The notes beneath the pieces are model-generated. The model had not been told where the DNA came from. It saw only the letters and a list, made by a program, of their open reading frames with translations, and searched no databases. From the NCBI GenBank assembly GCA_046730475.1, contig JBKPIY010000092.1, positions 1 through 21,081 of the forward strand: DNA of 21,081 nt, read 5' to 3'. Each line of letters opens with the position of its first letter. Within the stretch, counting starts at the first letter, position 1. The DNA comes from JBKPIY01 sp046730475. Its GTDB lineage: Bacteria; Actinomycetota; Thermoleophilia; Solirubrobacterales; 70-9. Below, piece after piece: positions 9,555 to 16,948 of the stretch. Both the position numbers and the translations under genes were made by a program.

Positions 9555-11977
9555 TCGACTCGGGCGCGCCCGGGGCACCGATCCTCAGCCCCTGGTCGCT
9601 CGCCTACGAGGGCTATGACCCTGCCCGGGAGCGCCTGCGCGAGGCCCTGTGCGCGCTCGGGAACGGGCGCTTCGCCAGCCGCGCCGCCGCGCCCGAGGCG
9701 GAGGCGGATGGGGTCCACTACCCCGGCACCTATGCGGCCGGCTGCTACAACCGGCTGACCAGCAACGTGGCGGGACGCGAGGTGGAGGACGAGTCGATCG
9801 TCAACCTCCCGAACTGGCTCCCTCTCACCTTCCGGATCGAGGACGGCGATTGGTTCGACCTCTCCACGGTCGAGTTGATCGCCTACCGTCAGGAGCTCGA
9901 CCTGCGCAGGGGGGTGCTGCGGCGGGAGCTCAGGTTCCGCGACGCCGGTGGGCGCGAGAGCGCGATTACCGAGCGCCGGCTGGTGAGCATGGCGGGCTCG
10001 CATCTTGCCGCGCTCCAGACCACCCTGGTTCCGATCGACTGGTCGGGCCGGGTCACGTTCCGCTCGGCGATCGACGGCCGGGTGGTGAACGACGGCGTCG
10101 AGCGCTACCGCGGCCTGTCCAACCGCCACCTGGTACCGCTCGAGGCGCGCGCGGTGGACTCCGAGGCGATCCTGCTCGAGGTCGAGACCAGCCAGTCGCA
10201 CATCCGGATCGCCGAAGCCGCGCGCACGCGGCTGCTGCGCGACGGTGCGACGCTCACTCCCGCGAGCCGCGTGATCGAGGAGCCGGCCTGGGTCGGGGTC
10301 GAGCTCGAGACGGAGGCCAAGCAGGGGGAGGGGGTCACGGCGGAGAAGGTCGTCGCCTTGTACACCTCACGCGAACCGGCGGTCTCCGAGCCGGGCCTCG
10401 ACGCCTGCAAGGAGGTGGCACGCGCCCCCGGCTTCGAGCAGCTGCACTCCGACCACGTGCTGCGCTGGGACGAGCTCTGGGACCTGTGCTCGCTGGAGCT
10501 CGAGGGCCAGGAGCTCGCCTCCGCGGTCTCGCACCTCCACATCTTTCACCTGCTGGCGAACATCTCCGGGCACACCGCCGAGCTCGACGCCGGGATCCCG
10601 GCCCGCGGACTGTCGGGGGAGGCGTACAGAGGACACATCTTCTGGGATGCGCTGTTCGTCTTCCCCTTCTTCAACCTCCGGCTCCCGGGGCTCACCCGGA
10701 CCCTGATCCGGTATCGCCACCGGCGGCTGAAGCAGGCTCGCTGGGCCGCCAGGGACGCGGGTTACGAGGGCGCCATGTACCCATGGCAGAGCGGCTCCAA
10801 CGGCGAGGAGCTGACCCCGACGGTCCACTTCAATCCGCGCTCCGGCCGCTGGATCCCCGACAACTCCCGGCTGCAACGTCACATCAACGCCGCCATCGCT
10901 CACGACATCTGGCGCTACCACCAGGCGACGAACGACGTCGTGCTCCTGGCCTTCTACGGGGCCGAGACCTTCATCGAGATCGCTCGCTTCTGGGCCAGCA
11001 TCGCCGCTCACGACCCGGCCCGCGACCGGTACGTGATCCCCGGGGTGGTCGGCCCGGACGAGTACCACGACGCCTATCCCGGCTCCGAGCGGCCCGGGAT
11101 CGACAACAACGCCTACACCAACCTGATGGCGGCGTGGGTGCTGTGGCGAGCTTCGGATGTCATCGATGCGCTTCCGGAGCAGCGGCGAAAGGAGCTGTCG
11201 GCGACCATGAGGCTGGGGCGTGAGGAGCTGGAGCGCTGGGACGAGATCAGCCGCAAGCTGTTCGTCCCCTTCCACGACGACGGGATCATCAGCCAGTTCG
11301 AGGGCTACGAGGAGCTCGAGGAGCTCGACTGGAAGGGCTACACCGAGAGATACGGGAACATCCAGCGGCTCGACCGGATCCTCGAGGCCGAAGGGGACAG
11401 CACCAACCGCTACAAGGCATCGAAGCAGGCGGACGTCCTGATGCTCTTCTATCAGCTCTCAGCCGACGAGCTGGGGCAGCTACTCGGGCGGCTCGGCTAC
11501 CCGTTCGGGTCCGACACGATCCCCAAGAACGTCGAGTACTACCTGGCGCGCACGTCGCATGGCTCCACCCTGAGCAAGGTGGTCCATGCCTGGGTGCTGG
11601 TCCGCTCCGATCGTGAGCGCTCGTGGGAGCTCTTCTCCGAGGCGCTCGAGAGCGACATCTCCGACATCCAGGGCGGTACGACTCCGGAGGGTGTGCACCT
11701 CGGCGCGATGGCGGGGACCGTCGACCTGCTCCAGCGCGCCTACACGGGGCTCGATACGCGGGAGGAGGTGCTGTGGCTCGACCCGAGTCTCCCTACAGAG
11801 CTGAGCGAGCTGCGGCTCAAGCTCTGCTACCGCCGCCATTGGGGGCTCGAGATCGAGATCACCAGGGACCGGGTCAGGGTCAGTGCCCGGCCGGCCGACA
11901 TCTACCCGATCAGGGTCGGCATCAAGGACGAGGTCATCCAGCTCTACGCGGGTGCGACGGTGGAACGCCCGTTGTGA
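9551..11977 (+). CDS. Glycoside hydrolase family 65 protein (trehalose/maltose-type phosphorylase or hydrolase)
   Basis: The 808 residues fit the family length (about 750-800). An N-terminal beta-sandwich domain (about 20-270) leads to an (alpha/alpha)6 barrel (about 325-690). The acid catalyst is predicted as E504 in VVGPDEYHDAYPG. Other family blocks are YRGHIFWDALFVFPF, PWQSGSNGEE, KASKQADVLMLFY, TSHGSTLS and IQGGTTPEGVHLGAMAGTVD. The HGSTLS stretch sits where phosphorylases bind phosphate, which favours phosphorolysis of an alpha-glucoside to beta-glucose 1-phosphate. Related mycobacterial enzymes have been described as trehalose hydrolases, so the reaction is open. The GTG start overlaps the HAD stop (GTGA), with AAGGA at 9537-9541 nine nt upstream as a good ribosome site. 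The upstream neighbour is a beta-phosphoglucomutase homologue, the expected next step. No signal peptide is visible, so it should be cytosolic. Confidence 0.92.
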   Translation: MIDSGAPGAPILSPWSLAYEGYDPARERLREALCALGNGRFASRAAAPEAEADGVHYPGTYAAGCYNRLTSNVAGREVEDESIVNLPNWLPLTFRIEDGDWFDLSTVELIAYRQELDLRRGVLRRELRFRDAGGRESAITERRLVSMAGSHLAALQTTLVPIDWSGRVTFRSAIDGRVVNDGVERYRGLSNRHLVPLEARAVDSEAILLEVETSQSHIRIAEAARTRLLRDGATLTPASRVIEEPAWVGVELETEAKQGEGVTAEKVVALYTSREPAVSEPGLDACKEVARAPGFEQLHSDHVLRWDELWDLCSLELEGQELASAVSHLHIFHLLANISGHTAELDAGIPARGLSGEAYRGHIFWDALFVFPFFNLRLPGLTRTLIRYRHRRLKQARWAARDAGYEGAMYPWQSGSNGEELTPTVHFNPRSGRWIPDNSRLQRHINAAIAHDIWRYHQATNDVVLLAFYGAETFIEIARFWASIAAHDPARDRYVIPGVVGPDEYHDAYPGSERPGIDNNAYTNLMAAWVLWRASDVIDALPEQRRKELSATMRLGREELERWDEISRKLFVPFHDDGIISQFEGYEELEELDWKGYTERYGNIQRLDRILEAEGDSTNRYKASKQADVLMLFYQLSADELGQLLGRLGYPFGSDTIPKNVEYYLARTSHGSTLSKVVHAWVLVRSDRERSWELFSEALESDISDIQGGTTPEGVHLGAMAGTVDLLQRAYTGLDTREEVLWLDPSLPTELSELRLKLCYRRHWGLEIEITRDRVRVSARPADIYPIRVGIKDEVIQLYAGATVERPL

Positions 11978-12145
11978 GGGCCACCTCCTCGGTCGGGTGG
12001 ACATCCGGGGCTGGCGCCGCCAATCCCGCTCGCCGACGTCGGGCGCTCGGGTTGCCGCCGACTACCGAGCCGATTCCGTCGTTTGCCCGGATCCTGGTGC
12101 GAACCGCCGGGGATAGCGTCCTTGCCCAAAGAGACATCGACCGAG

Positions 12146-12157
12146 CGAGGAGGGGGG
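12146..12157 (+). promoter_or_regulatory. Purine-rich stretch / probable ribosome binding site of permease gene
   Basis: GAGGAGGGGGG ends 12 nt before the ATG at 12170, rather far for a Shine-Dalgarno but the only candidate. The 192-nt gap (11978-12169) between the GH65 gene and this start has no other gene. It contains a weak inverted repeat (CCACC at 11981, GGTGG at 11996) soon after the GH65 stop. I see no convincing -35/-10 pair in it. Confidence 0.4.
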
Positions 12158-12169
12158 ATCTGATCAGCG

Positions 12170-13213
12170 ATGTGGGCAATCACACTTCGTGACCTGCAGT
12201 TCCGCCGGCGCCAGTTCGCGATCGCGGTCGTCGGCGCGGGACTCGCGTTCGCCCTCGCCCTCGTCCTTACTGGCATGAGCGCTGGTTTCCGCCACGAGGC
12301 GAGGGAGACGGTGGATGCGATCGGCGCCGGGGCGTGGGTGGTGCCGGAAGGAGTCACCGGCCCGTTTACCTCGCAGTCGACGATGCCGGCCAATCTCGCC
12401 CGTCAGATCTCCGGCGGCGGGCAGGCCGAGCCGCTCGTCGAGTTCGGGGCTGTCGCTCACGGGCCCGGCGTCGAAAGCAGGAACGTGAACGTGATCGGCC
12501 ACTCGATCGGCGTCATCGGCGATCCAGTCTGGGGTCGCGGTCCGGTTTCGCTGCCCCGAGACCAGGCGGTGGTGGACGATCGGCTGGGGGCGAGCGAGGG
12601 CGACACGATCACGATCGCCTCGCACAGGCTCCAGGTGGTGCGGGTGGTGAGCGACCGGACTTACTTCGGCGGCATGCCGGTCGTATTCGTCAGCCTCCAG
12701 GAGGCCCAGGCGATTGCCTTCGACGGTCGCCCGCTCGCGACCACGTTCGTGACCAGAGGGGTACCGACGCACCTTCCCCCGGGATTTGCCGTCGCCACGA
12801 ACGACCAGGTTCGCGCCGACATGCTCCAACCGCTCGACGGAGCGGTGGGGTCGATCGACTTGACCCGGCTCCTCACCTGGCTTCTCGCCGTCGTCGTCAT
12901 CGGAGCGGTCACCTATCTCTCGGCGCTCGAGCGGTTGCGCGATTTCGCCGTCCTGAAGGCCGTCGGCGGCTCTCCGCGCCGGCTCGTGCTGAGCCTCTCG
13001 GCGCAGGCTGTGCTCGCATCCATGCTCGCCGCGGTGGTCGGCGCCGTCGTCGCGCAGGCGCTGAAGCCGATCTTCCCCCTGCCGGTGATCATCGAGCCGA
13101 GTGCATACATCGCCCTGCCCTTGGTGGCCGCCGCCGTCGGGATCGTCGCCAGCCTGGCGGCCATGCGCCGGGCGATGAGAGTGGATCCGGCGCTCGCCTT
13201 CTCCGGAGGCTAG
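12170..13213 (+). CDS. ABC transporter permease, FtsX/MacB family
   Basis: This 347-residue inner-membrane protein has one N-terminal transmembrane helix (about 17-37), a large extracytoplasmic domain (about 40-225) and three C-terminal helices (about 232-252, 271-295 and 308-328). That is the four-helix FtsX/MacB layout. The short cytosolic loop after helix 2 (ALERLRDFAVLKAVGGSPRRL) is the family coupling motif that contacts the ATPase. Such pairs usually act as mechanotransmission or efflux complexes (lipoprotein, peptide or lipid export) rather than as importers. The substrate cannot be told. The next gene, three nt downstream, encodes the matching ATPase. No separate periplasmic adaptor gene is seen nearby. 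Confidence 0.9.
   Translation: MWAITLRDLQFRRRQFAIAVVGAGLAFALALVLTGMSAGFRHEARETVDAIGAGAWVVPEGVTGPFTSQSTMPANLARQISGGGQAEPLVEFGAVAHGPGVESRNVNVIGHSIGVIGDPVWGRGPVSLPRDQAVVDDRLGASEGDTITIASHRLQVVRVVSDRTYFGGMPVVFVSLQEAQAIAFDGRPLATTFVTRGVPTHLPPGFAVATNDQVRADMLQPLDGAVGSIDLTRLLTWLLAVVVIGAVTYLSALERLRDFAVLKAVGGSPRRLVLSLSAQAVLASMLAAVVGAVVAQALKPIFPLPVIIEPSAYIALPLVAAAVGIVASLAAMRRAMRVDPALAFSGG
13205..13209 (+). promoter_or_regulatory. Ribosome binding site deciding the GTG start of the ABC ATPase
   Basis: GGAGG lies in the last codons of the permease, 7 nt before the GTG at 13217. It supports that start and translational coupling of the two subunits. Confidence 0.7.
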
Positions 13214-13216
13214 GTC

Positions 13217-14245
13217 GTGCCCGCCCTACGGATCAGTGATCTGACGATCGAGTACGTGCAGGGCGGCTACTCCGTGCGCCCAGTCGACCGCCTCAGCGCC
13301 GAGGCGTCCGACGGCGAGCTCGCGCTCCTGCTCGGCCCGAGCGGGTCGGGAAAGACGACCTTGCTCTCCTGCCTGGCAGGCCTGCTGACGCCGGCCGCGG
13401 GCCGGATCGCGGTGGGTGACACCGAGGTGACGGCGCTCGGCGGGGATGCCCTCGCGGAGTACCGCCGCCACGGGGTCGGGGTCGTCTTCCAGGCGTTCAA
13501 CCTGATCCCGAGCCTGACCGCGCGGGAGAACGTCGCCGCGCCGCTGCGGCTCGCGGGGGCGCGCCGGCGCGCTGCGTACGCGCGCGCCGAGGCGCTGCTC
13601 GATCGGGTGGGCCTGAAGGAGCGGATGCGGCACCGGCCGGGCCAACTCTCCGGCGGGGAACAGCAGCGGGTGGCAATCGCTCGGGCGCTGGTCCACGACG
13701 CTCCCCTGATCGTGGCCGACGAGCCGACGGCGCACCTCGACTACGTGCAGGTCGAGTCGGTGCTCGAGCTGATCCGCGAGCTCGCCGTCGTGGGCCGGCT
13801 CGTGGTCGTCGCGACCCACGACGAGCGGCTGACCCCCCTCGCCGACCGCGTCATCGACCTGACGCCGAAACGGGCGCTCGCGTTCGGCAGGCGGGCGGTC
13901 CGTCTCGCGGCCGGTGAGCCGCTGTTCGAGATGGGCGACCGTGCGGATTTCGTCTACGTCGTGGAGGCGGGGGAGATCGAGCTCTATCGCCCCCTCGCCG
14001 AAGGCGGCGAGGAGTTCCACGTGAGCCGCGGCCCCGGCTCGTACTTCGGCGAGATCGGACCGCTGCTCGGGCTGCCGCGCTCAGCCTCGGCGCGCGCCAC
14101 CGAGGACGCCGTCCTCACCGCCTATGGCCCGCAGGAGTTTCGCCGCTCGCGCGCAGGTGCGGGCCCGAGCCCGGCGCACGCGACCGATTCCGCGCGCGCG
14201 GGCGAGGAGGCCGCGGGCGGGCCGCTCGGACGCGGGACCCGGTGA
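13217..14245 (+). CDS. ABC transporter ATPase (LolD/MacB type) fused to a cyclic-nucleotide-binding domain
   Basis: The 342-residue cytosolic protein has a complete ATPase: Walker A GPSGSGKTT (40-48), Q-loop Q92, signature LSGGEQQ (144-150), Walker B ending at E169 and switch H201. The sequence most resembles the LolD/MacB/FtsE branch that partners FtsX-type permeases, matching the gene just upstream. Residues about 228-308 form a cyclic-nucleotide-binding beta-roll. Its phosphate-binding cassette (FGEIGPLLGLPRSASA, 277-292) keeps G278-E279 and R288, the residues that contact ribose and phosphate in CRP/PKA-type sites, so ligand binding is plausible. The domain would let cAMP, cGMP or another ligand control transport directly. 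The last 35 residues are Ala/Gly/Arg-rich and look disordered. The GTG start is supported by GGAGG 7 nt upstream. Confidence 0.92.
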   Translation: MPALRISDLTIEYVQGGYSVRPVDRLSAEASDGELALLLGPSGSGKTTLLSCLAGLLTPAAGRIAVGDTEVTALGGDALAEYRRHGVGVVFQAFNLIPSLTARENVAAPLRLAGARRRAAYARAEALLDRVGLKERMRHRPGQLSGGEQQRVAIARALVHDAPLIVADEPTAHLDYVQVESVLELIRELAVVGRLVVVATHDERLTPLADRVIDLTPKRALAFGRRAVRLAAGEPLFEMGDRADFVYVVEAGEIELYRPLAEGGEEFHVSRGPGSYFGEIGPLLGLPRSASARATEDAVLTAYGPQEFRRSRAGAGPSPAHATDSARAGEEAAGGPLGRGTR

Positions 14246-14375
14246 TCAGCCCGGTCCAGAACTGGCACGGCGGTTGCGCAACCGGTGGGCGCTCCTCGAG
14301 GTCGCGGCAACGATCGCGGGAGCGCTCGCGGTGCTCTCGATCGGGCTAGGCGAGAAGAGCGTGGGACGGCGATGA
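14124..14375 (+). CDS. Possible small one-helix membrane protein overlapping the ABC ATPase end
   Basis: A frame different from the ATPase runs from ATG 14124 to TGA 14375 (83 codons). Its first half lies inside the ATPase 3' end and is Arg-rich. The part beyond the ATPase stop encodes RNRWALLEVAATIAGALAVL followed by SIGLG, a plausible single transmembrane helix ending four nt before the rhodanese start. Either a short membrane protein starts late in this frame, or this is the lost C-terminal extension of the ATPase after a frameshift, or it is chance. The start cannot be decided; an in-frame GTG exists at 14157. Confidence 0.22.
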   Translation: MARRSFAARAQVRARARRTRPIPRARARRPRAGRSDAGPGDQPGPELARRLRNRWALLEVAATIAGALAVLSIGLGEKSVGRR

Positions 14376-14379
14376 TCCC

Positions 14380-14667
14380 GTGGCACGCTCGCTGGAACCG
14401 GAGGCCGTCTGGGCAGCGGCCGAGCGCGGCGAGGCGCGGATCCTCGATTTGAGGACGCAGGCCGAGCGCCGGCGGTACGGAGCGCCGCCGGACGCGGAGC
14501 CCGTTTCGTTCGCCAAGCACGTCGCCAGTCCAGAGGGACCGGGCGTTATCTACCTTTGCCAGCATGCGGTTCGCTCGAAGCTGACCCTGCGCCGCGGCGC
14601 GGCCGAGGTCGCCGGCGGATTCGTGCCCTGGGAGAAGGCCGGGCTCCCCGTCGAGAAGGTCGATTAG
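14380..14667 (+). CDS. Single-domain rhodanese-like sulfurtransferase
   Basis: This 95-residue protein has a minimal rhodanese fold: ILDLRTQAERRRYG near residues 21-34 (CH2A-type motif) and VIYLCQHAVRS with active cysteine C60 and the six-residue loop C60-QHAV-R65 characteristic of catalytically competent rhodaneses. It ends with AGGFVPWEKAGLPVE, the standard terminal motif. It would move sulfane sulfur to cyanide or, more likely in vivo, to a thiol or protein acceptor in the cytosol. The GTG start lies 134 nt after the ABC ATPase stop on the same strand. The nearby ATG at 14372 is out of frame. The link to the transporter is by position only. The gene is convergent with pcm, 24 nt apart, with no strong terminator between them. 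Confidence 0.85.
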   Translation: MARSLEPEAVWAAAERGEARILDLRTQAERRRYGAPPDAEPVSFAKHVASPEGPGVIYLCQHAVRSKLTLRRGAAEVAGGFVPWEKAGLPVEKVD

Positions 14668-14691
14668 CCGCATCTCGTCTCAGCGAGGCGC

Positions 14692-15336
14692 TCAGCCCTC
14701 CAGGGTGAACCCGTGGTCGCCGTAGAGCTTCACGAAGCGCGCCGGCGCCAGCCTCTCCCGGCGCTCGATCGCGCCTCCGCGTCGCTCGAACAGCGTCACC
14801 TCGTCGCGGCCGCCCGGCCCCATCGGCTGGACCAGGCGCCCGCCATCCCGGAGCTGGGCCACGAGCGGCTCGGGGACGCTGGTGAAGGCCGCCGAGACCA
14901 CGATCGCGTCGAACGGCGCCTGCTCGGGGAGACCCACGGTCCCGTCGCCGACCACCACCTCCACATTCCGAATGCCGTGACGGGCGAGGTTGCGCCGCGC
15001 CGACTCCCCCAGGTCGGCGAAGCGCTCGATGCTGAACACGCGATCAGCGAGCCGGGCGAGCAGCGCGGTCTGAAAGCCGTAGCCGGTTCCCACCTCGAGC
15101 ACACGCTCACTCCCCTCCAACCTCAGCGCCTCGAGCATGGTGCCTATGAGTGAAGGCTGGGTCGTCACCTGGTCATGCGGAATCGGAATCGGCTGATCGC
15201 GGTAGGCGCGGTCGCTATACGCGGCCGGCACGAACCCGGCCCGGGGCAGGGAGGCGATCGCCTCGAGCAGGCGCTGGTCGCGGACGCCCCTCGCGCGCAC
15301 CAGCTGAGCGAGTCGCTCGGAGCCATTCGCGGGCAT
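14692..15336 (-). CDS. pcm: Protein-L-isoaspartate O-methyltransferase
   Basis: This 214-residue SAM-dependent methyltransferase repairs isoaspartyl residues in damaged proteins. It shows the family pre-motif TTQPSLIGTMLEAL (58-71), motif I LEVGTGYGFQTA (80-91), FSIER (101-105) after the second strand, VVGDGTVGLP (128-137), and FDAIVVSAAFTSVPEPLVAQL (142-162). Length is normal (about 205-225). It follows the radical SAM gene on the same strand by 22 nt, so the two are probably co-transcribed. The usual partner surE is not in the window. The start ATG at 15336 gives the expected N-terminus with no extension. Confidence 0.93.
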   Translation of the reverse strand: MPANGSERLAQLVRARGVRDQRLLEAIASLPRAGFVPAAYSDRAYRDQPIPIPHDQVTTQPSLIGTMLEALRLEGSERVLEVGTGYGFQTALLARLADRVFSIERFADLGESARRNLARHGIRNVEVVVGDGTVGLPEQAPFDAIVVSAAFTSVPEPLVAQLRDGGRLVQPMGPGGRDEVTLFERRGGAIERRERLAPARFVKLYGDHGFTLEG

Positions 15337-15358
15337 CGGGGGCGACGCGCTCCCCGAG

Positions 15359-16324
15359 CTATGCCAGGGCCGCCGCCAACGCCTCCCCGTGGGCGCGGCT
15401 GCGCGGGTCGAGCCGCTCGAGACCGAGCTCCTTGGCGATCGACAGCGCCCGCTCGTACTCCGCCCCGCTGACGCCGCGGTCGATCTCCTCGAACCGCCCG
15501 TCCCTGCCCACCTTGCCCGCCGGGTAGTACTGAGCCATCAGATTCACGTAGGTGTCTGGGCCAAGCTCGTCGGCGACGAAGCGCAGGATCGCCTCGGTCT
15601 CCTCGACCATCCCCGGCATCAACAGGTGGCGGACGATCAGGCCCCGTCTCGCCATCCCCCGATCGTCGAGCACCAGGTCGCCGACCTGGCGGTGCATCTC
15701 CCTGATGCTCTGCCGCGCCACCTTCGAGTAGTCGCGCTTTGCGAGGTAGCGGCGCGCCCTCTCCTCACTCCATAGCTTCAGGTCCGGCATGTAGACATCG
15801 ACGATTCCGTCCAGCAGGGCGACGCTCTCCATGCTGTCGTAGGCGCTCGTGTTGTAGACGATCGGCAGACGCAGCCCGCGCGCTGCCGCCAGCGGCAGGG
15901 CCTCGAGGATCTGAGGAACCACGTGCTCCGGGGTGACCCAGTTGATGTTGTGGCAGCCGATCCCCTGCAGCTCCAGCATCATCTCGGCGAGCCGCTCGGG
16001 CGGCGCCGGCTCACCGTTCACCCGCCACGAGATGTCGTGGTTCTGGCAGAAGACGCAGCGCAGGTTGCAGCCGCTGAAGAAGATCGTCCCCGAGCCGTTG
16101 CGGCCCCGGAGGCAGTCCTCCTCGCCGAAATGAGGAAAGTGGGAGGCGACCACGGGGTAGCGTCCGACGCCGCAAAGACCCGCCTCGTCCTCGAGCCGGT
16201 CCACCTTGCAAAGGCGCGGGCATACCCGGCAGCGCCCGCGCAGCAGCTCCGTCCCCAGGTTGGCCCGAGCGGCCAGCTCTCCGGAGCGATACAGCGCCAG
16301 GTAGGGGGGCTCCCAGTCCGGCAT
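15359..16324 (-). CDS. PflX-like radical SAM protein (putative glycyl-radical activase-like Fe-S protein)
   Basis: This 321-residue radical SAM protein carries the CX3CX2C cluster motif at C86, C90 and C93 (SGCNLRCVFCQNHDIS). An N-terminal set of cysteines, C32, C35, C39 and C51 (CRVCPRLC...GLC), is typical of the PflX family (COG1313). Further family blocks are NINWVTPEHVVPQIL, VYNTSAYDS and VYMPDLK. PflX proteins resemble pyruvate formate-lyase activases, but their substrate is unknown in most organisms; no glycyl-radical enzyme gene is in the window. Pcm follows 22 nt downstream on the same strand. GGAGG directly abuts the ATG, too close for ordinary initiation, while a -10-like TATAAC sits 8 nt upstream, so a leaderless or near-leaderless mRNA is likely. 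Confidence 0.9.
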   Translation of the reverse strand: MPDWEPPYLALYRSGELAARANLGTELLRGRCRVCPRLCKVDRLEDEAGLCGVGRYPVVASHFPHFGEEDCLRGRNGSGTIFFSGCNLRCVFCQNHDISWRVNGEPAPPERLAEMMLELQGIGCHNINWVTPEHVVPQILEALPLAAARGLRLPIVYNTSAYDSMESVALLDGIVDVYMPDLKLWSEERARRYLAKRDYSKVARQSIREMHRQVGDLVLDDRGMARRGLIVRHLLMPGMVEETEAILRFVADELGPDTYVNLMAQYYPAGKVGRDGRFEEIDRGVSGAEYERALSIAKELGLERLDPRSRAHGEALAAALA

Positions 16325-16332
16325 CCTCCGCC

Positions 16333-16340
16333 GTTATAGC
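16333..16340. promoter_or_regulatory. Shared, nearly symmetric -10 element between divergent genes
   Basis: Only 21 nt separate the divergent starts at 16324 (minus) and 16346 (plus). GTTATAGC in this gap reads TATAGC on the plus strand, 5 nt before the GTG, and TATAAC on the minus strand, 8 nt before the ATG. Both spacings would put transcription starts at or within about two nt of the start codons. No good -35 is evident on either strand. Confidence 0.42.
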
Positions 16341-16345
16341 CGACC

Positions 16346-16867
16346 GTGACGGTCCTCCTCTACCTCGACCAGCACTACCTCAGCGGCATCGTCAAGCGCA
16401 AGCCGGCATTCCAGGACCTGGAGCCGGTGCTGCGAGCGGCGGTCGCCCGCGACGCCATCCGCATACCGGAGTCGAAGGCCCACCGGGTGGAGTCGGAGCC
16501 CCGTCCCGATCTGCGTCTGCTCGAGCTCCTCCGAGAGCTTTCCGGCGGGCTGCGGCTGCCCGACGAGCCGGGCGCCCGCGAGCGCCGGTTCGAGCACCAC
16601 ATGGCCCGGGTCGCGGCGGCCCAGTTCCCGGAGCGACACAGCCGCGAGAGCGACGAAGTCGACCGGCGGGCGATCGCACTGGCGCTTCCCCGCTGCCACC
16701 TGATCACATGCGATGCGTTCATGGCTGACGTCGTCCGCCGCACCGGGCTCAACCTCCTTTGCGACGCCGAGCTGTACACCGGTCGCCGCGCGGACGTGGA
16801 TCGTCTCCGCTGGCGGCTGGAGCGCCTACCGCCCGCCGGCGGCGACTCGACGGCGGGACCCGGCTGA
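16346..16867 (+). CDS. PIN-like domain hypothetical protein
   Basis: I do not recognise a named family for this 173-residue protein. It begins LLYLDQHYLSG with an acidic residue D8 after a first beta-strand. It has RIPESKAH with E42 and ends its core with HLITCDAFMADVV (D123, D128), a layout like the spaced acidic residues of PIN-type nucleases. The overall pattern (strand-D, helices, E, late D pair) supports a PIN-like fold, but assignment is tentative. No antitoxin-sized gene is adjacent, so a toxin-antitoxin role is not supported. The region about 45-110 is rich in Arg and Glu. The GTG start is favoured because the first strand follows immediately and a -10-like element lies 5 nt upstream. 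A strong hairpin follows its stop codon. Confidence 0.7.
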   Translation: MTVLLYLDQHYLSGIVKRKPAFQDLEPVLRAAVARDAIRIPESKAHRVESEPRPDLRLLELLRELSGGLRLPDEPGARERRFEHHMARVAAAQFPERHSRESDEVDRRAIALALPRCHLITCDAFMADVVRRTGLNLLCDAELYTGRRADVDRLRWRLERLPPAGGDSTAGPG

Positions 16868-16869
16868 GC

Positions 16870-16888
16870 GGCCCTCATCTTGAGGGCC
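16870..16888 (+). terminator. Perfect hairpin after the PIN-like gene
   Basis: GGCCCTCA-TCT-TGAGGGCC forms an 8-bp uninterrupted stem with a 3-nt loop, starting two nt after the TGA at 16865-16867. There is no T-tract after it, so it would be an atypical intrinsic terminator or an mRNA 3'-end stabiliser. A separate promoter for the next gene lies 60 nt further on, consistent with termination here. Confidence 0.5.
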
Positions 16889-16948
16889 CCGTGCGCCGAC
16901 TGGTTCCCCCTGGCAACCGCCGCCATCAGGCGGCACGCGCGCCGCCCC

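Noticed and set aside
9649..11223. 524-codon plus-strand frame inside GH65
   Set aside because: It is an Arg/Ala/Pro-rich alternate frame of a gene with clear GH65 motifs.
14668..14691. Short CTCG/CGAG repeat between rhodanese and pcm as a terminator
   Set aside because: The stem is only 4 bp and there is no T-tract.
16346..16867. Toxin-antitoxin module based on the PIN-like protein
   Set aside because: No small antitoxin-like gene lies next to it; the neighbour is a divergent radical SAM gene.
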